Source: Plazaster borealis
Taxonomy: Eukaryota; Echinodermata; Asteroidea; Forcipulatida; Labidiasteridae
Assembly (NCBI GenBank): GCA_021014325.1
Contig: CM037459.1
Coordinates: forward strand, 19,742,501-19,806,500
Direction: 5' to 3'
Length of the DNA stretch: 64,000 nucleotides
The position numbers were made by a program, and so were the translations under genes. Shown in pieces: positions 42,115 through 52,574 of this stretch. The notes beneath the pieces are model-generated. The model had not been told where the DNA came from. It searched no databases and saw nothing but the letters and a program-made list of their open reading frames with translations. Position 1 is the stretch's first letter. Each line of letters starts with the position of its first letter.

Positions 42115-42480
42115 GATCAACTTGAACAGATACAGAGTAGAGCAGTAGGCATCATATATGCGGAAACTATCAACAGGATGCGAGCGTCACCGCAATAAAA
42201 ACTCTGGCTCCCACTTCTGGATGAAAGACGCAGGCAAGTTCGCTTAAACAACGCTACTACAAAGCTATCTACAAGCAAACTGCCAGACTATATTTTAACC
42301 AAGACATTGCAGAACCAACAAAACAGCAACAACACAGATTCATGCAACTCGGCTCCACATCTGACAACTACAAACAAAGCTTCTTTTCTCAAGAACTCTA
42401 CGTGACTGGGATGCGTTCCCCTAGAACATCATTGAACTGCCCACAGTGGAGCAGTTCAAGGGAGCCATCAGTGCCTAAAC
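42115..42480 (+). pseudogene. LINE reverse transcriptase C-terminus (frameshifted)
   Basis: Reading across shifted frames gives IDQLEQIQSRAVGIIYAE, LWLPLLDERRRQVRL and RTLRDWDAFP, stop, NIIELPTVEQFKGAIS. These follow the order of a LINE ORF2 tail (Q-I-Q-x-R-A, then L-P-x-L-x-x-R-R, then R-x-x-x-D-W-N, then F-K-x-x-I). At least one in-frame stop and frame changes show it is dead. Confidence 0.75.
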
Positions 42481-42535
42481 TCACAAACATTTTACTTTCA
42501 CAACATAGAGCACCTTGCACAAGTGTCCACCATTG

Positions 42536-42902
42536 TAAAGGCACTGTACACGTTTAGTAATTACTCAAAATATGTATTAGTATAAAAACTGACTTGGTAA
42601 TGAGCAACAGAGAGCTGTTGTTAGTATAAAACATTGTGAGAAACGACTCCCTCTGAAGTAACGTAGTTTTTGAGAAAGAGGTAATTTCTCACTAAAATAA
42701 TAAAAGACTTCTTGCAAGAAGCCTTTTATTCCTATCTGAAAGCAGACGAATTTGTACAACAAGGGTGTTTTTTCTTTCATCATTTTCTTTCAACTTCGAT
42801 GACCAATTGAGCCCAAATTGTTAGGCTTGTTATTTTATGCATATGTTGGGATACACCAAGTGAGAACACTGGTCAATTACCAAACGTGTTCAGTGCTTTT
42901 AA
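42536..42902. repeat. MITE family A, copy 4
   Basis: AAAGGCACTGTACACGTTTA to CAAACGTGTTCAGTGCTTTTAA-type end; same orientation as copy 2. Its right TTAA (42899-42902) is also the left end of the adjoining family D element. Confidence 0.85.
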
Positions 42903-43213
42903 AGGGGCTGTGTCGTCATGATAATCAAAGCAGGCCTGTGGTACGTTTTCGTGGCTGTAACCAATTACTGTTTCGGTCATTGGCCAGTGTTAACCGATGG
43001 CCAATTCAACCGAAACAGTTATTGGTTACGACCGCGAAAACGTACCCCTGTGACTGGATGAACTCTCCCCCAGTTACTGCATGCGCGCGCACCCTCCCTC
43101 TGTATCATATCTATTGAGAGCATTCCCACGCATGCAGTAACTGGGTGAGAGTTCATAATTCCATGTACAGCCACAGGCCTGCTTTGATCATGACGATAGT
43201 CCCCCTTTAAGGC
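42899..43213. repeat. MITE family D, copy 2, with an inner palindrome
   Basis: The outer arms (GGCTGTGTCGTCATGATAA, GATCATGACGATAGTCCCCC) match copy 1 at 26855. The left arm is interrupted at 42941-43047 by a separate long palindrome: GTACGTTTTCGTGGCTGTAA and TTACGACCGCGAAAACGTAC. Confidence 0.8.
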
Positions 43214-43857
43214 ACTACACCACAAACCCTGTTAAGTCGCTTAACAGGCTTTCAACAAGTACCAAGTAGAAACAGAAACTGAAAATGAATGTACATGTAC
43301 TCTTCCCAAAACTATTGTTGCACCATCTGGGGTTTGTTTTTTGAAAGAAAAATCTAAGAGACTTTAGAATGGACAAACAAATAGCGTAATGATTGTGAGC
43401 ATCTTTATGGAAGAAGATATCTGTTTTTATTTTCATTTAAGAAAAAAAACCTTTTGGAGTACTTTTACAGGAAGAACTTAAAAGCACCTCATATCTATTT
43501 ACAGAAAACAAAAATGACAAAATGACAAAGTGAAGTTGACAATTAACTTAAAACTTTTGGAAATCAACTTGGGATGGACATCTTAGCTTTACATGTAAGT
43601 ACACTGCGTAATTACCACTCCCAACCGTCCTTCCTCTCTCTCGATAATTAATAAAAGCTCCCACAACAAAATATTACTGTTGATTGTACACATGTAGCTT
43701 TCCGGAAAACAGCACGTACTTGTTTGCGTCACGTAATTCAATTCGCATTCACTTTCACATGAAGTATGAACCGGGCTTTTAATTGGATGCATAATCAGTA
43801 AATGTGCGTACTTTTGCGTGAGTAATGACAAACCCTCAGACACACCTGCATTGGTTT

Positions 43858-44222
43858 TTAAGGGATTGTATACCTTTGGTAATTGGAACAAACTGTTTGT
43901 TTCAATCCAATATAGTTGTAGATTATATATACCATAAAACTTGTAAAATTTTATTTCAAAAGGTGATAGCGTTTTTGAGATATTGCCGAAAATCTGAAGC
44001 GGTTTGTCTACACAGGAAGAATAATCTGCAATTGGAATACACAATCTGAGAAGCGTTACTGCAGGATAAAAAGTGACATCTTTTTCCATAACCGCAGTAC
44101 TATCGAAGTGAAAAGTTTCTCAAAATGCATTATACTATCCAAAGCTGCTGTACTTCTTACCAAGTAAGTTTGTATTGCCATTAATTTTCAGAGTCATTAC
44201 CAAACTGTATACAGACCCTTTA
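43858..44222. repeat. MITE family B, copy 2
   Basis: TTTTTAAGGGATTGTATACC to CTGTATACAGACCCTTTAA; inverted relative to copy 1. Both TTAA ends are present. Confidence 0.85.
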
Positions 44223-44807
44223 AAACATACGCATTTGGTTGAAAAGTCAACGTATTCCTTGGACACAAGCACTAGCCTCAAACAAGTGTGCATCCAGGAA
44301 GTGCGAAAAAACTTTTGTGTACAATCAAGAATCACTGCTTTTGTCAATATATATATTCAGTACATGTCGCTCTATGCTAATGATTAAGTAAATTAATTTC
44401 TTGCCGGCCTAGTTATATCAAAATAAATAAATAGTTATAAAACATAAAGTTAAACTTTACTTTTTGAGACGCACACATGATTTTTTTGTAATTATTTTTA
44501 GAATGATGTTAGTTTACGATATTATGTACATACATAGGTTAAGAAAACACAAAAATACAAATTCATTAAAGTTAACTGTCATGATTATCTCAATGGATGT
44601 TAAAAATTTAAAAGCAACCTGGATATTTCTACAAGTCTACACATGATTCAATCGGTAACAGTATTAGCCATGAAATTGGGCCATATTTGGTTTAGAAAAA
44701 AGACTCAAACGTTTATACTACAAAAGATATCTCCATACTTTTAATACATGTAGGTGTTAAATTTAAATTTGCATCCGGGACAAACAATATTATTTGGTTA
44801 TTATTAT

Positions 44808-45075
44808 TACTCGGTACTTTCCCCCGAGTCCTGTGAAAAAATAATCCACAGGCATATTACCCGGGTGGGATTCAAACCCATGACCTTTGCCATTCTAGAG
44901 CAAATGTCTTACTACTAGACCACTGAGATTGCCCGGTAGCTTAGAGGCAGTTCGAATCCTACTCGCTGCTAAAATATAGCTGCCGAGTAATATGCTTGCA
45001 GATTTTTTTTCACAGGACTCGGGAAAGTACTGAGTATACAGTGCTTCTACACACATCGGTATTACCAAATAATAT
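44808..45075. mobile_element. SINE family C, two copies head to head
   Basis: A minus-strand copy (44808-44940, ending with TCTTACTACTAGACCACTG) faces a plus-strand copy (from GCCCGGTAGCTTAGAGGCAG to GTACTGAGTATACAGTGC). The outer flanks ATATTATTTGG and CCAAATAATAT are also complementary, so the whole is a large palindrome. Confidence 0.7.
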
Positions 45076-46539
45076 ATCTCCATACTGTTGTAATACTTTC
45101 ATTCAAGAGTGTGATTGTACAAACAAGTTTAAAATCCAGAAAATGAGAAAACAGCGTTCATGTGAAACCTCCAGACCTGCAGAGGATTTTCTAACTCTGC
45201 ATCACCACAAAAAATAAAAAAATAACTGACGGTTTGGAAACAATACGGGCGTGTCTTTCTCCCCTTGATGGCGAGTTTTAACTTTGTGAAAAAGTCACGA
45301 ACGCAGGGGGTTAGAAAGAAATCACAGGCTTATTTGTGTGTCATGATAAAAGAACACAAGGATTAAAATATGACCTAGGAAAGGAATGCAGTATCGCTTC
45401 TAAAAACAAATTGGCTGAGTGACTGTTAGCCACAGCTGAGCTTTCATGTGGGCACTGTTTGGGCTTTGCTGCTGCCAGAACGTCGGCAAATAGAAATTCT
45501 GCGTTTTTCTTTTCTCTGGGTAAAATGTAATTTGGAACAATCTCTCTTTGAGAAAGAGCCGCTCAAATTATCTCTACTTCATGAAATCTATTCATAAGGA
45601 CACCAATTCAATTTTCTTGGCTCACAGAAAATGGAGCAATGAAATCAGGTCATATTTGATAGAGCTGCTCAACAAAAAAACAAATTTACAGAACTGCTTA
45701 AAATGTTCGCTTCGGCAGAAAATGGGTTAACAAACCACAATGCCAAGTTGAGGCTATTGTTTGTCACTGGCACCTTGTTTTTTCCCACTTACTCCAAAGA
45801 AAATGAGTTTGGTTCCACTTTTGTTTAATACATAGTGAAGTTCGCATTGGCCAATCAAATAAACCCATATTCACTCTGACCAAGCAACGATAAAGATTGT
45901 AGAAAAGCCCTTTAAAAACAACGTTGAAAAAAACCTTGACGTAGACAAAATGGATTCCCACAAGAAAAATTGTCATACACCGAGCACATTTCAACTTGGA
46001 GCAAATTGCTTTGATATTTGTGCCGTCAAGTTTCTTGCATCAGCATCAAGAATAGACTAGCCTTGAGACACCTGCAGGTCTCAGTAGCGCCCCTGGATCT
46101 TCTGGCTAGATCCATGAGATACATCACACCATCTTCATTAAATAGGTGTCATACCTCAGTACACCAATACAATAGATGTCCCTCGCCCCTCCACGTAACG
46201 ATTTCTCAGAGGAAATTGTTCAATGGGACATCTGCAGTGGGGGGAAGCATGTCAAATAATTGTGCACTCCTCTGGAAAATGGAAAGAAAAAATTGCTACT
46301 CGCATAAAAAAAAGACATCTGCCAACAAACTCTGCGGGTAAATACGGCACCAAACTTGGGTATTAAGGGAAGAGTTATAAACATGGTGGGCACGACAACA
46401 AATTGAAACATTTGGAAAACCTGTGTATTTTTTTTCTTCCCAGCAAACTTTGCTTTCTTAAATTGCTTAGCTGGTTATTGACACGAACAAGTTGTGAAAT
46501 TCATAATGTCCACGAATTTCACTGCAGCTCATAAAGGCT
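45076..46539. other. Gene-free stretch
   Basis: No exon or recognised repeat seen. Confidence 0.4.
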
Positions 46540-46905
46540 CGGACCCAATTTCATTAGAGCTGTCACACAGAGGATAAAAATTGCTTAATAAATTTCTTTG
46601 CTAAGCAGAGAATGAGAAAAAACCCAGTTATGAGCAATGTATGTATTACATGGTTGGTAATCCATTTCCCAATACCAAATTGTTTTTACACTTAGCAGCT
46701 TTTTTATGCTCAATAGCTTTATAAATGTACTCTAGGTCTGCATAACATGTATCAAAGTGTGCTTACCAGAAAAAGGTTACCAGCCAAAATACCAGTGTCA
46801 AGCATACCCTTTGCAACCGGTTTCCTACTTATTTCTGCTTAGCAGAAAATGGATAAGCAAAACTGTTGTGCTTCAAATGCAGCTCTATGAAATTGAGGCC
46901 TTGGT
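46540..46905. repeat. Two fold-back family G remnants
   Basis: 46540-46735 has GACCCAATTTCATTAGAGC and CTCAATAGCTTTATAAATG. 46750-46905 has GTGTGCTTACCAGAAAAAGG and GCAGCTCTATGAAATTG. Confidence 0.65.
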
Positions 46906-47060
46906 CTCTGAGACTTGGTGCCCCCTTAAAAATATATTCCAATAAAAAATGTTCCCTTCGGCAAATTGATCAGTACAGGATCCAGTTCTCTAATGGAAAT
47001 GCCCTTTGCTCTAGAAAAAGTGGCTTGCCCTTTCGGGAGTCAAATTCCAGGACTGAGTTT
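46906..47060. repeat. Dispersed repeat (second copy)
   Basis: TTGGTGCCCCCTTAAAAATA, GGAAATGCCCTTTGCTC and GTCAAATTCCAGGACTGAG parallel the copy at 27420-27590. Confidence 0.55.
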
Positions 47061-47330
47061 GAAATAATGTACATGTACGAATAAAAACACTGTCCAATGA
47101 AAGAGGATGAACATAGAAATAGAACTCTGAGAATGTTATGTGTGCCCAACTTCATGGAGTTACTTAGCGTGGAATTCTGCGCTTATATGGCCCATCGAAT
47201 CGCGAATTTTACAACAAGGCACTGTAATTTAGCGCCGGTTGTATGGTTAACTTTGGCATGTCACATGGTATTGATACACTGTGTCCACAGCTGACATAGA
47301 GGGCGTACGCACAGCACACAGACAATAGCT

Positions 47331-47511
47331 AGAGCTGTGTATTGAGAGAGTTGCGACAACTAGCGATTAGAAGCCATTGTTATGATACAGGGTGCCAGAC
47401 TAGGCTGCACATTGGGTTGTGCTACATTTGGACCGAAAATGGCGTCCAGCAACTTTGTGACCAAAGTAAACTGGCCCTTCTATGTCGCAACTCTCTCAAT
47501 ACACAGCTCTG
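47331..47511. repeat. MITE family E, copy 2
   Basis: AGAGCTGTGTATTGAGAGAG to CTCTCTCAATACACAGCTCT, an almost perfect terminal inverted repeat. The interior GACCGAAAATGGCGTCCAGC is inverted relative to copy 1. Confidence 0.85.
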
Positions 47512-48576
47512 ACAATAACAGTTGTGCTCACATCCATGTTTTATATCTATTGTTCCAATCCGAATGAGGAGTTGTTATGTAGCTGTTAACATGTTTCTTG
47601 AATGAACAATATTTAGTTGGAAAATCAAGGTAATGTGTGACCATCTAAATAACTAAATTTGGCAAAAAGATACAGTACCTCTGCACACACCGGGCTCAAC
47701 TTCATCATTCGCCAAAACATATACACCAATGGTGTAAAGATCTTTTAGGGGTGGGTACAAAAACCAAAAACAGACAAGCACCAGATCTGAATGTTTTTAA
47801 TTTGTCACGTTCAACCTTACTTTGCAATGCCACGTCACAGGCCACAAAATAAAGGCATTCTTTAAAAAAAACAAGTATGTGATACACTCTTGCAGAATCA
47901 GACTGAATTGGGTTTTGATTAGCTACTGGTTGATTCGAAACTAGAGGTTAAACTCCTTTACAGTTTCATTTTTGTTATCAAGTAATTCCAAAGAATAGTT
48001 AGTGGCCTGACGTTTTGACCCTAGCAGAGTCTTTCTCTTTTTTAGCCTTCAAGAAAAACTCTGCCAGGTTCAAAACATCATGCCACTAGCTATTTGTTCG
48101 CATTTATACCATAGGTCCTTTTGGTTGGTATAGCAGTTTGCAACAGCTAATTCTATTTTCTCATAGAGAAATTCCATCAGGAAATGAAGCATGTTTGAAG
48201 TGATCAAATGTCCAATGCCCAGTTCTGTTTGATTTTGTAAGAACACATCAAATTCGCCGCTGTAGTCTGACGTCATTTCCTCCCGAGGTCACGCTCACTG
48301 TCTTGACACTGGTTCACGCCAATTTTTCATAACAACGCATTCGATTGTACACTCAACACAGATCCAGACTTACATTTTTTAACATCACGATAGTATCAAA
48401 ACACAGCAAAACTAACGGTATAATATGTGCAGTTTGTGTTTACCGGTCGGCGTGAACCAGTTGCTATGGTTTGTTTCATTGACCTTGGGATGACCTCATG
48501 ACTGCGGCGGCGAATACTTGAACCCCACGACAGTCACAAAATTAATAAATAAGTTATCTACAACAGAACACCAGCG
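47512..48576 (-). other. Region just 3' of the CHSY exon; possible 3' UTR
   Basis: It follows the CHSY stop on the minus strand. It contains a 68-codon minus-strand frame at 48070-48276 (MTSDYSGEFDVFLQNQ start) that I do not recognise. I see no convincing poly(A) signal that fixes the transcript end. Confidence 0.35.
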
Positions 48577-50202
48577 TTATCGCATCCGGCTTTCATTAGT
48601 GCTGTTCTCCTCGCTGGAATCCGGCTCCTCTTCTTGTAAAATCTTAGCCAGATTGAGCGAACTCCCGAACTGATTGTTCCTCGAGCCGATACACATCTGG
48701 TACTTCTTGGGTTCTAGGTCCCTATCACACACAACTGGATGGTATACATGAATGAGCGATGGATCCGGCGCGCGCAATATTGTTACATTACTCACGGCGA
48801 ATTTCTGGTAGAGGTCAACGTCCTCCATCCCCCATCCGACGATGCTACTGTCCACCCCACCTGAGCTGATCAGGTCACTGTTGTATAAACAAGCAATCCC
48901 ATACCCGTAGCTACGGAAGAAACCGGTCTCTTTACTAATAGCAAGTTTGGATTCGGGTTTCACAGCGGTTCCGTATGTTACCTCTGTACTGTACTGGCCG
49001 AACACGGCTGGGTAGTAGACTTGCTTCCCTCGGATCGTGTTGAGTCGACAGCGTGCGAGGAACCCTGGAGAGATGTGCATGTCCACGTCCACAAAGAACA
49101 TCAAGGCCTCTGGCGGAAGGTGAGAAGCACCGAGGTCCAAGGCAAGACCTCGGGAGAACTCCCCGCTAGCACTTAGTAAACTCACTCGAGCTTTGGGATA
49201 TTTGAGCGAGTATTTGCTCACTACTCCCTCAATGTCGACTGAGGGGTCATTTTTGGGGAGTTTAAATAGCACTATAAATAGCCTGATGTTTTCGCCGGGC
49301 ATGAAACAAATCCTTTCAACATTTGCCATGAAGCGCTTGAAGATTTCTAACCTGCCCGCGAGGGGCACAATAAAATTGATGGTCTCTTTAAGTTTGTTGC
49401 TTTCATGGAAAGCTTTGACGTTTGTGCGGGTACCCTTGCTTTGCTGCACTCCAAACAGCGACTTGGATATTTCGTTTTTAATTTTTTCGACACCACTTTC
49501 CCCATTTGGCCGAGGGTGTGCATCCTTTGGCGGTGGCTCTGCGCCTTCGACGATGAGTTCTAGCTTGCCGAAAGATTGCTGTAGATAGGCATGCCGGCGT
49601 ACAGGTAACCGTTTACTCTTGCCTAAGTGCTTCTGGTACATGAGAAGCAAATCTAGTACATAGTCGGCGCCATACGGCGGAACGACTCGCGTGTAACCGT
49701 ACAAGATCTCCTTGAAGTCTATCGTTCTGCCCACTTTCATGGAATTTGAATTAATGATAGCCATCACCTCGCTCGCGATGCGGTCGAGCGCGGATGTCTG
49801 ATATTTTGGCATGCCTCGTTTCGGCGTATTAACATTCGTTGTGTACCAGTACTTCCCAAAGAAGTTCCATGGAATCACATCCTCGTGGCTGTCCGGGACA
49901 TACTTCAGAAGTCCCGGCTGGAGTCCGAGTCTCTGGATGTGGGGGTCCTCCTCTGAGACTGACCGGTCCTCCGCGTCCTCGTTCAAGAGTTGTTTCATTT
50001 CCAGGATATGTCGGTAATGATTCATAGTCTTCATTTGGTAGTCCTTGATTGCTGTGGACTGTAGGTAGTTGTGCAGACGATACATGTAAGGTGTTCTTTT
50101 GATGGGGTGTAGGGTGATTGCGTTGTGGACGTCAGCTGACTCCAGGCTACCGGTGTAAGCCGTGTCTGACTTGCTATAGTTGTTGTAAAAAAGGGTTTGC
50201 AT
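48577..50202 (-). CDS. CHSY1: Chondroitin sulfate synthase (CHSY1/CHSY3 type), large last exon
   Basis: 541 codons plus stop. The exon starts MQTLFYNNY directly after acceptor TGTTCTCCAG, the same point as vertebrate CHSY1 (YE then MQQLFYENY). It encodes the later part of the N-terminal domain (ITLHPIKRTPYMYRLHNY; RTIDFKEILYGYTRV; LDLLLMYQKHLGK; PVRRHAYLQQSF) and then the GalNAc-transferase domain. The latter has NFIVPLAGRLEIFKRFM, KYPKARVSLL, GEFSRGLALDLG, the metal-binding DxD in FFVDVDMHI, QVYYPAVFGQY, ETGFFRSYGYGI, GWGMEDVDLYQKF and HVYHPVVCD. The protein is a Golgi type II enzyme that alternately adds GlcUA and GalNAc to build chondroitin. The intact DVD motif argues for a catalytic CHSY rather than the CHPF partner. 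CHSY1 and CHSY3 cannot be separated here. The signal-anchor and N-terminal galactosyltransferase exons are not in view. Confidence 0.93.
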   Translation of the reverse strand: MQTLFYNNYSKSDTAYTGSLESADVHNAITLHPIKRTPYMYRLHNYLQSTAIKDYQMKTMNHYRHILEMKQLLNEDAEDRSVSEEDPHIQRLGLQPGLLKYVPDSHEDVIPWNFFGKYWYTTNVNTPKRGMPKYQTSALDRIASEVMAIINSNSMKVGRTIDFKEILYGYTRVVPPYGADYVLDLLLMYQKHLGKSKRLPVRRHAYLQQSFGKLELIVEGAEPPPKDAHPRPNGESGVEKIKNEISKSLFGVQQSKGTRTNVKAFHESNKLKETINFIVPLAGRLEIFKRFMANVERICFMPGENIRLFIVLFKLPKNDPSVDIEGVVSKYSLKYPKARVSLLSASGEFSRGLALDLGASHLPPEALMFFVDVDMHISPGFLARCRLNTIRGKQVYYPAVFGQYSTEVTYGTAVKPESKLAISKETGFFRSYGYGIACLYNSDLISSGGVDSSIVGWGMEDVDLYQKFAVSNVTILRAPDPSLIHVYHPVVCDRDLEPKKYQMCIGSRNNQFGSSLNLAKILQEEEPDSSEENSTNESRMR

Positions 50203-50292
50203 CTGGAGAACAGAAAGGAAAAAACAGGGGTCTTTTAACATTTTAGATTTCAAATTTGCACCTGGGATAAAGAATGTTATTTGTGTTATAAA
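50203..50292 (-). other. CHSY intron start: branch and pyrimidine region
   Basis: The intron-side sequence on the minus strand is CTTTCTGTTCTCCAG, a normal acceptor, so the ATG at 50200-50202 is an internal Met codon and not the start of translation. Confidence 0.75.
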
Positions 50293-50475
50293 CCTGGGCC
50301 CGATTTCATAAAGCTGCTTAACAGAAAACTTCTTTGCTAAGCAAGAAATGAGTGGGGTACCAGTCACAGCAATGGAACTGTATAGTATTATGGCTGGTAA
50401 CCTTTTTTTCTTAAGCAAGAGTTTTCTGTGCTTAACAAGTTTTTGTGTTTACACGCTGTATGAAATTGGGCCCCG
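50293..50475. repeat. Fold-back element, family G
   Basis: GGGCCCGATTTCATAAAGCT to GCTGTATGAAATTGGGCCCC, with GTACCAGTCACAGCAATGG inside. Lies in the CHSY intron. Confidence 0.85.
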
Positions 50476-50494
50476 TACACCGATGTGTGTTTAA

Positions 50495-50640
50495 GCACAG
50501 TATACTCAGTGCTTCCCCCTCCCCCTGAGTCCTGTTAAAACCTCCACTGTAGGCATATTACTCAGTTGGGATTCGAACCAATGACCTTTGACATTCTAGA
50601 GCTGATGTCTTGGCACTAGACTACCGAGCTTGCTTGGTAA
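50495..50640 (-). mobile_element. tRNA-derived SINE, family C
   Basis: TACTCAGTGCTTCCCCCTC, GGCATATTACTCAGTTGGG, ATTCGAACCAATGACCTTTG and CTAGACTACCGAGCTTGC match, inverted, the copy at 14085. Confidence 0.72.
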
Positions 50641-51229
50641 TTAAAGGCAATTTGAATCCTATATATTTGCTATTATATGTTAATAAACAGTACAGGATTG
50701 GTGATGAAGTTCTTACCAGTGCCAAGCCTCCAGTTAAATATTTCCTTCTTAAAATAAAGTTCAAGCCAAGAAACTCAATTGAAGATCCCCCCCCCCCTCC
50801 CAAACAAACAAACAACATACCGAGTGCGCCCGGTGACGAAAGGCAAGTTCGAATCCTGAAAGGCACCAAGTACCAATTTGACAGCTTTTGAGGCAAGTAC
50901 AAATGTTTCACATCCTCTAAAACATTTGTCACTTCCATCCCATGGCACACATTGTTAAAACTTCCTCCATGATTAAAGAATACCTAGCAAGGCACAGAGA
51001 GGTCATGCGGTCAAAGGTCAAGAGCCATCCAAAGTTTACAACATTTTTCAAGGTCGCACAAAGAGTACAACATGGGGTCAGAGGATGTGTTAGACTTTAA
51101 AACATGTTTGATAGTTGTTGATAATGTTGATAGTTCTGCAGTACAATCAATAGAGTGGAAAACAAATCAAGTGAGTAATCATGTTGGTTATGCTGTTCGT
51201 GGTGTGGCATTGTGTCTGCCCTTAACTTT

Positions 51230-51668
51230 TTCAGTGACTAGCCAGCAGAACCTGTTAGCTTGTCATTTCACTGGTCCCCCAGCTTTTTCACTAGTCCACA
51301 TTTCATGTTAACCCTTTAGAGACCATTCATTTCTGTATAATCATCACAAAACCCCCAAACAATGCTAATAGTGTTCATTTCTTTAAATCAAATGTTGTCA
51401 GTAAAAATGTAAAGAGAAATAACATGAAACAGAAAATTTAGTTTTGTGTGTAGAAGTTGGGATACTATGTTAACATACAACATTGGAAAAATTTCATATC
51501 CGGACATGACCTTTACTTTGACCTCTTTATGTGAATGGAAGTACGTCAAACCTTGCAGCCACAAGCGGCCACTATAGGCATTTTGGTACAAGCCGCTTGT
51601 GGCCACTATGGTCTCTAAAGCGTTAAATGGGGATGCTTTAACACTAAACTAGCCAGCCGGACCACTTA
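51230..51668. repeat. Dispersed repeat family Q, copy 2, split by two insertions
   Basis: CTGTTAGCTTGTCATTTCAC and GCTTTTTCACTAGTCCACAT on the left and CTAGCCAGCCGGACCACTT on the right are contiguous in copy 1 (9423-9640). Between them lies a complete family H MITE (51308-51626), and family C begins at 51666. Confidence 0.75.
51308..51626. repeat. MITE family H, copy 2 (complete, TTAA on both sides)
   Basis: TTAACCCTTTAGAGACCATT to GGTCTCTAAAGCGTTAA. The arms are imperfect complements; the interior matches copy 1 at 28542 (TCCGGACATGACCTTTAC). Confidence 0.85.
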
Positions 51669-51765
51669 AAGGGACACGTGGCCTTGGATCGGGCGAGTTG
51701 GTCTATAAAAAGCATTTGTAACCGTTTGTAATAAAATGCATATGGTTAGAAAGATGTTAACAATG
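51666..51765. repeat. MITE family C, left arm only
   Basis: TTAAAGGGACACGTGGCCTT, GGATCGGGCGAGTTGGTC and ATGGTTAGAAAGATG match the left arm of 9032-9422. The rest has been lost. Confidence 0.75.
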
Positions 51766-51937
51766 ATATTTGATCCCAATTTCATGTGCTTTCAAGTTTT
51801 CAGAAAAGTTGCCGTGCTTCTTGGCCCCTATTTGTTAATGCTTTTAAACCCTGATGCCAGCAGAAAACTTCCCTTTTTGATTTTAAATTGTATAAAAGAA
51901 AAGAAACTAGGAAATTTGTTATTAATTTCGTGTTGAA

Positions 51938-52025
51938 CAAAGAAAAATGGACTAGAGCGGAGATTTGAACCTGCGGCTTCCGGATTAACATGCCGGCGCT
52001 CTAACAACTGAGCTATCTACATGTA
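51938..52025 (-). mobile_element. SINE family B head
   Basis: Plus strand AACAAAGAAAAATGGACTAG, GGATTAACATGCCGGCGCTC and CAACTGAGCTATCTA are the complement of the family B head. The body is missing or unrecognisable. Confidence 0.75.
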
Positions 52026-52194
52026 TGATTTGTTTTACATGCACCACCAAGTTTCCACATCTAGAAGTGCAGTTACAAGGGGGTAGAGAACCAAATTATG
52101 TGAACATGAATATAAATAAACACATCACTGGGCTCAATACTGTAGGAAGCAAATTATCACTGACAGGATGTTTTGGGCTGCAGGACATTGATTG

Positions 52195-52240
52195 CCTTGG
52201 GGGAGGGGAGGGGGGAGGGGGTGAGGGGGTCGGAGATTAT
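52195..52240 (+). other. G-rich tract
   Basis: GGGGGAGGGGAGGGGGGAGG followed by GGGTGAGGGGG; able to form a G-quadruplex, on the non-template strand if the CHSY intron is transcribed here. Confidence 0.6.
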
Positions 52241-52574
52241 ACACATTGGGTGCCAACATTTTGGGCAAAAGGGATAAGGATTTATCAAAGGAACCTGTTG
52301 GTGGGTTGGTGGGTTGAAGTGAGGCGAGGTACATGTATTAATTACATGGATTACTCTCCAGAGGCATTATTAAAGAGGATACATGTGTGCAAGTCTCACG
52401 CACTCGAGTTTGACACAAGTTGGATGCACCCTCTTTACATGTAGTCTTGCTAGAAAAATCAGAAGGAAAACACCCCCATGTCCTTAAAAAACGCTCAGTC
52501 CCAGATTTGTGTCATCATCGGCGATCACTCGTGAACGAGTATTTATTTTATTTGATTCTTTTATTTATTCTTTT

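Noticed and set aside
42960..43050. CRISPR-like repeat
   Set aside because: It is a single palindrome inside a eukaryotic MITE; there are no spaced direct repeats.
50200..50418. Upstream extension of the CHSY reading frame to 50418
   Set aside because: The frame stays open into the intron, but homology stops at MQTLFY and a good acceptor (TTCTCCAG) lies exactly there; the added residues match a fold-back repeat.
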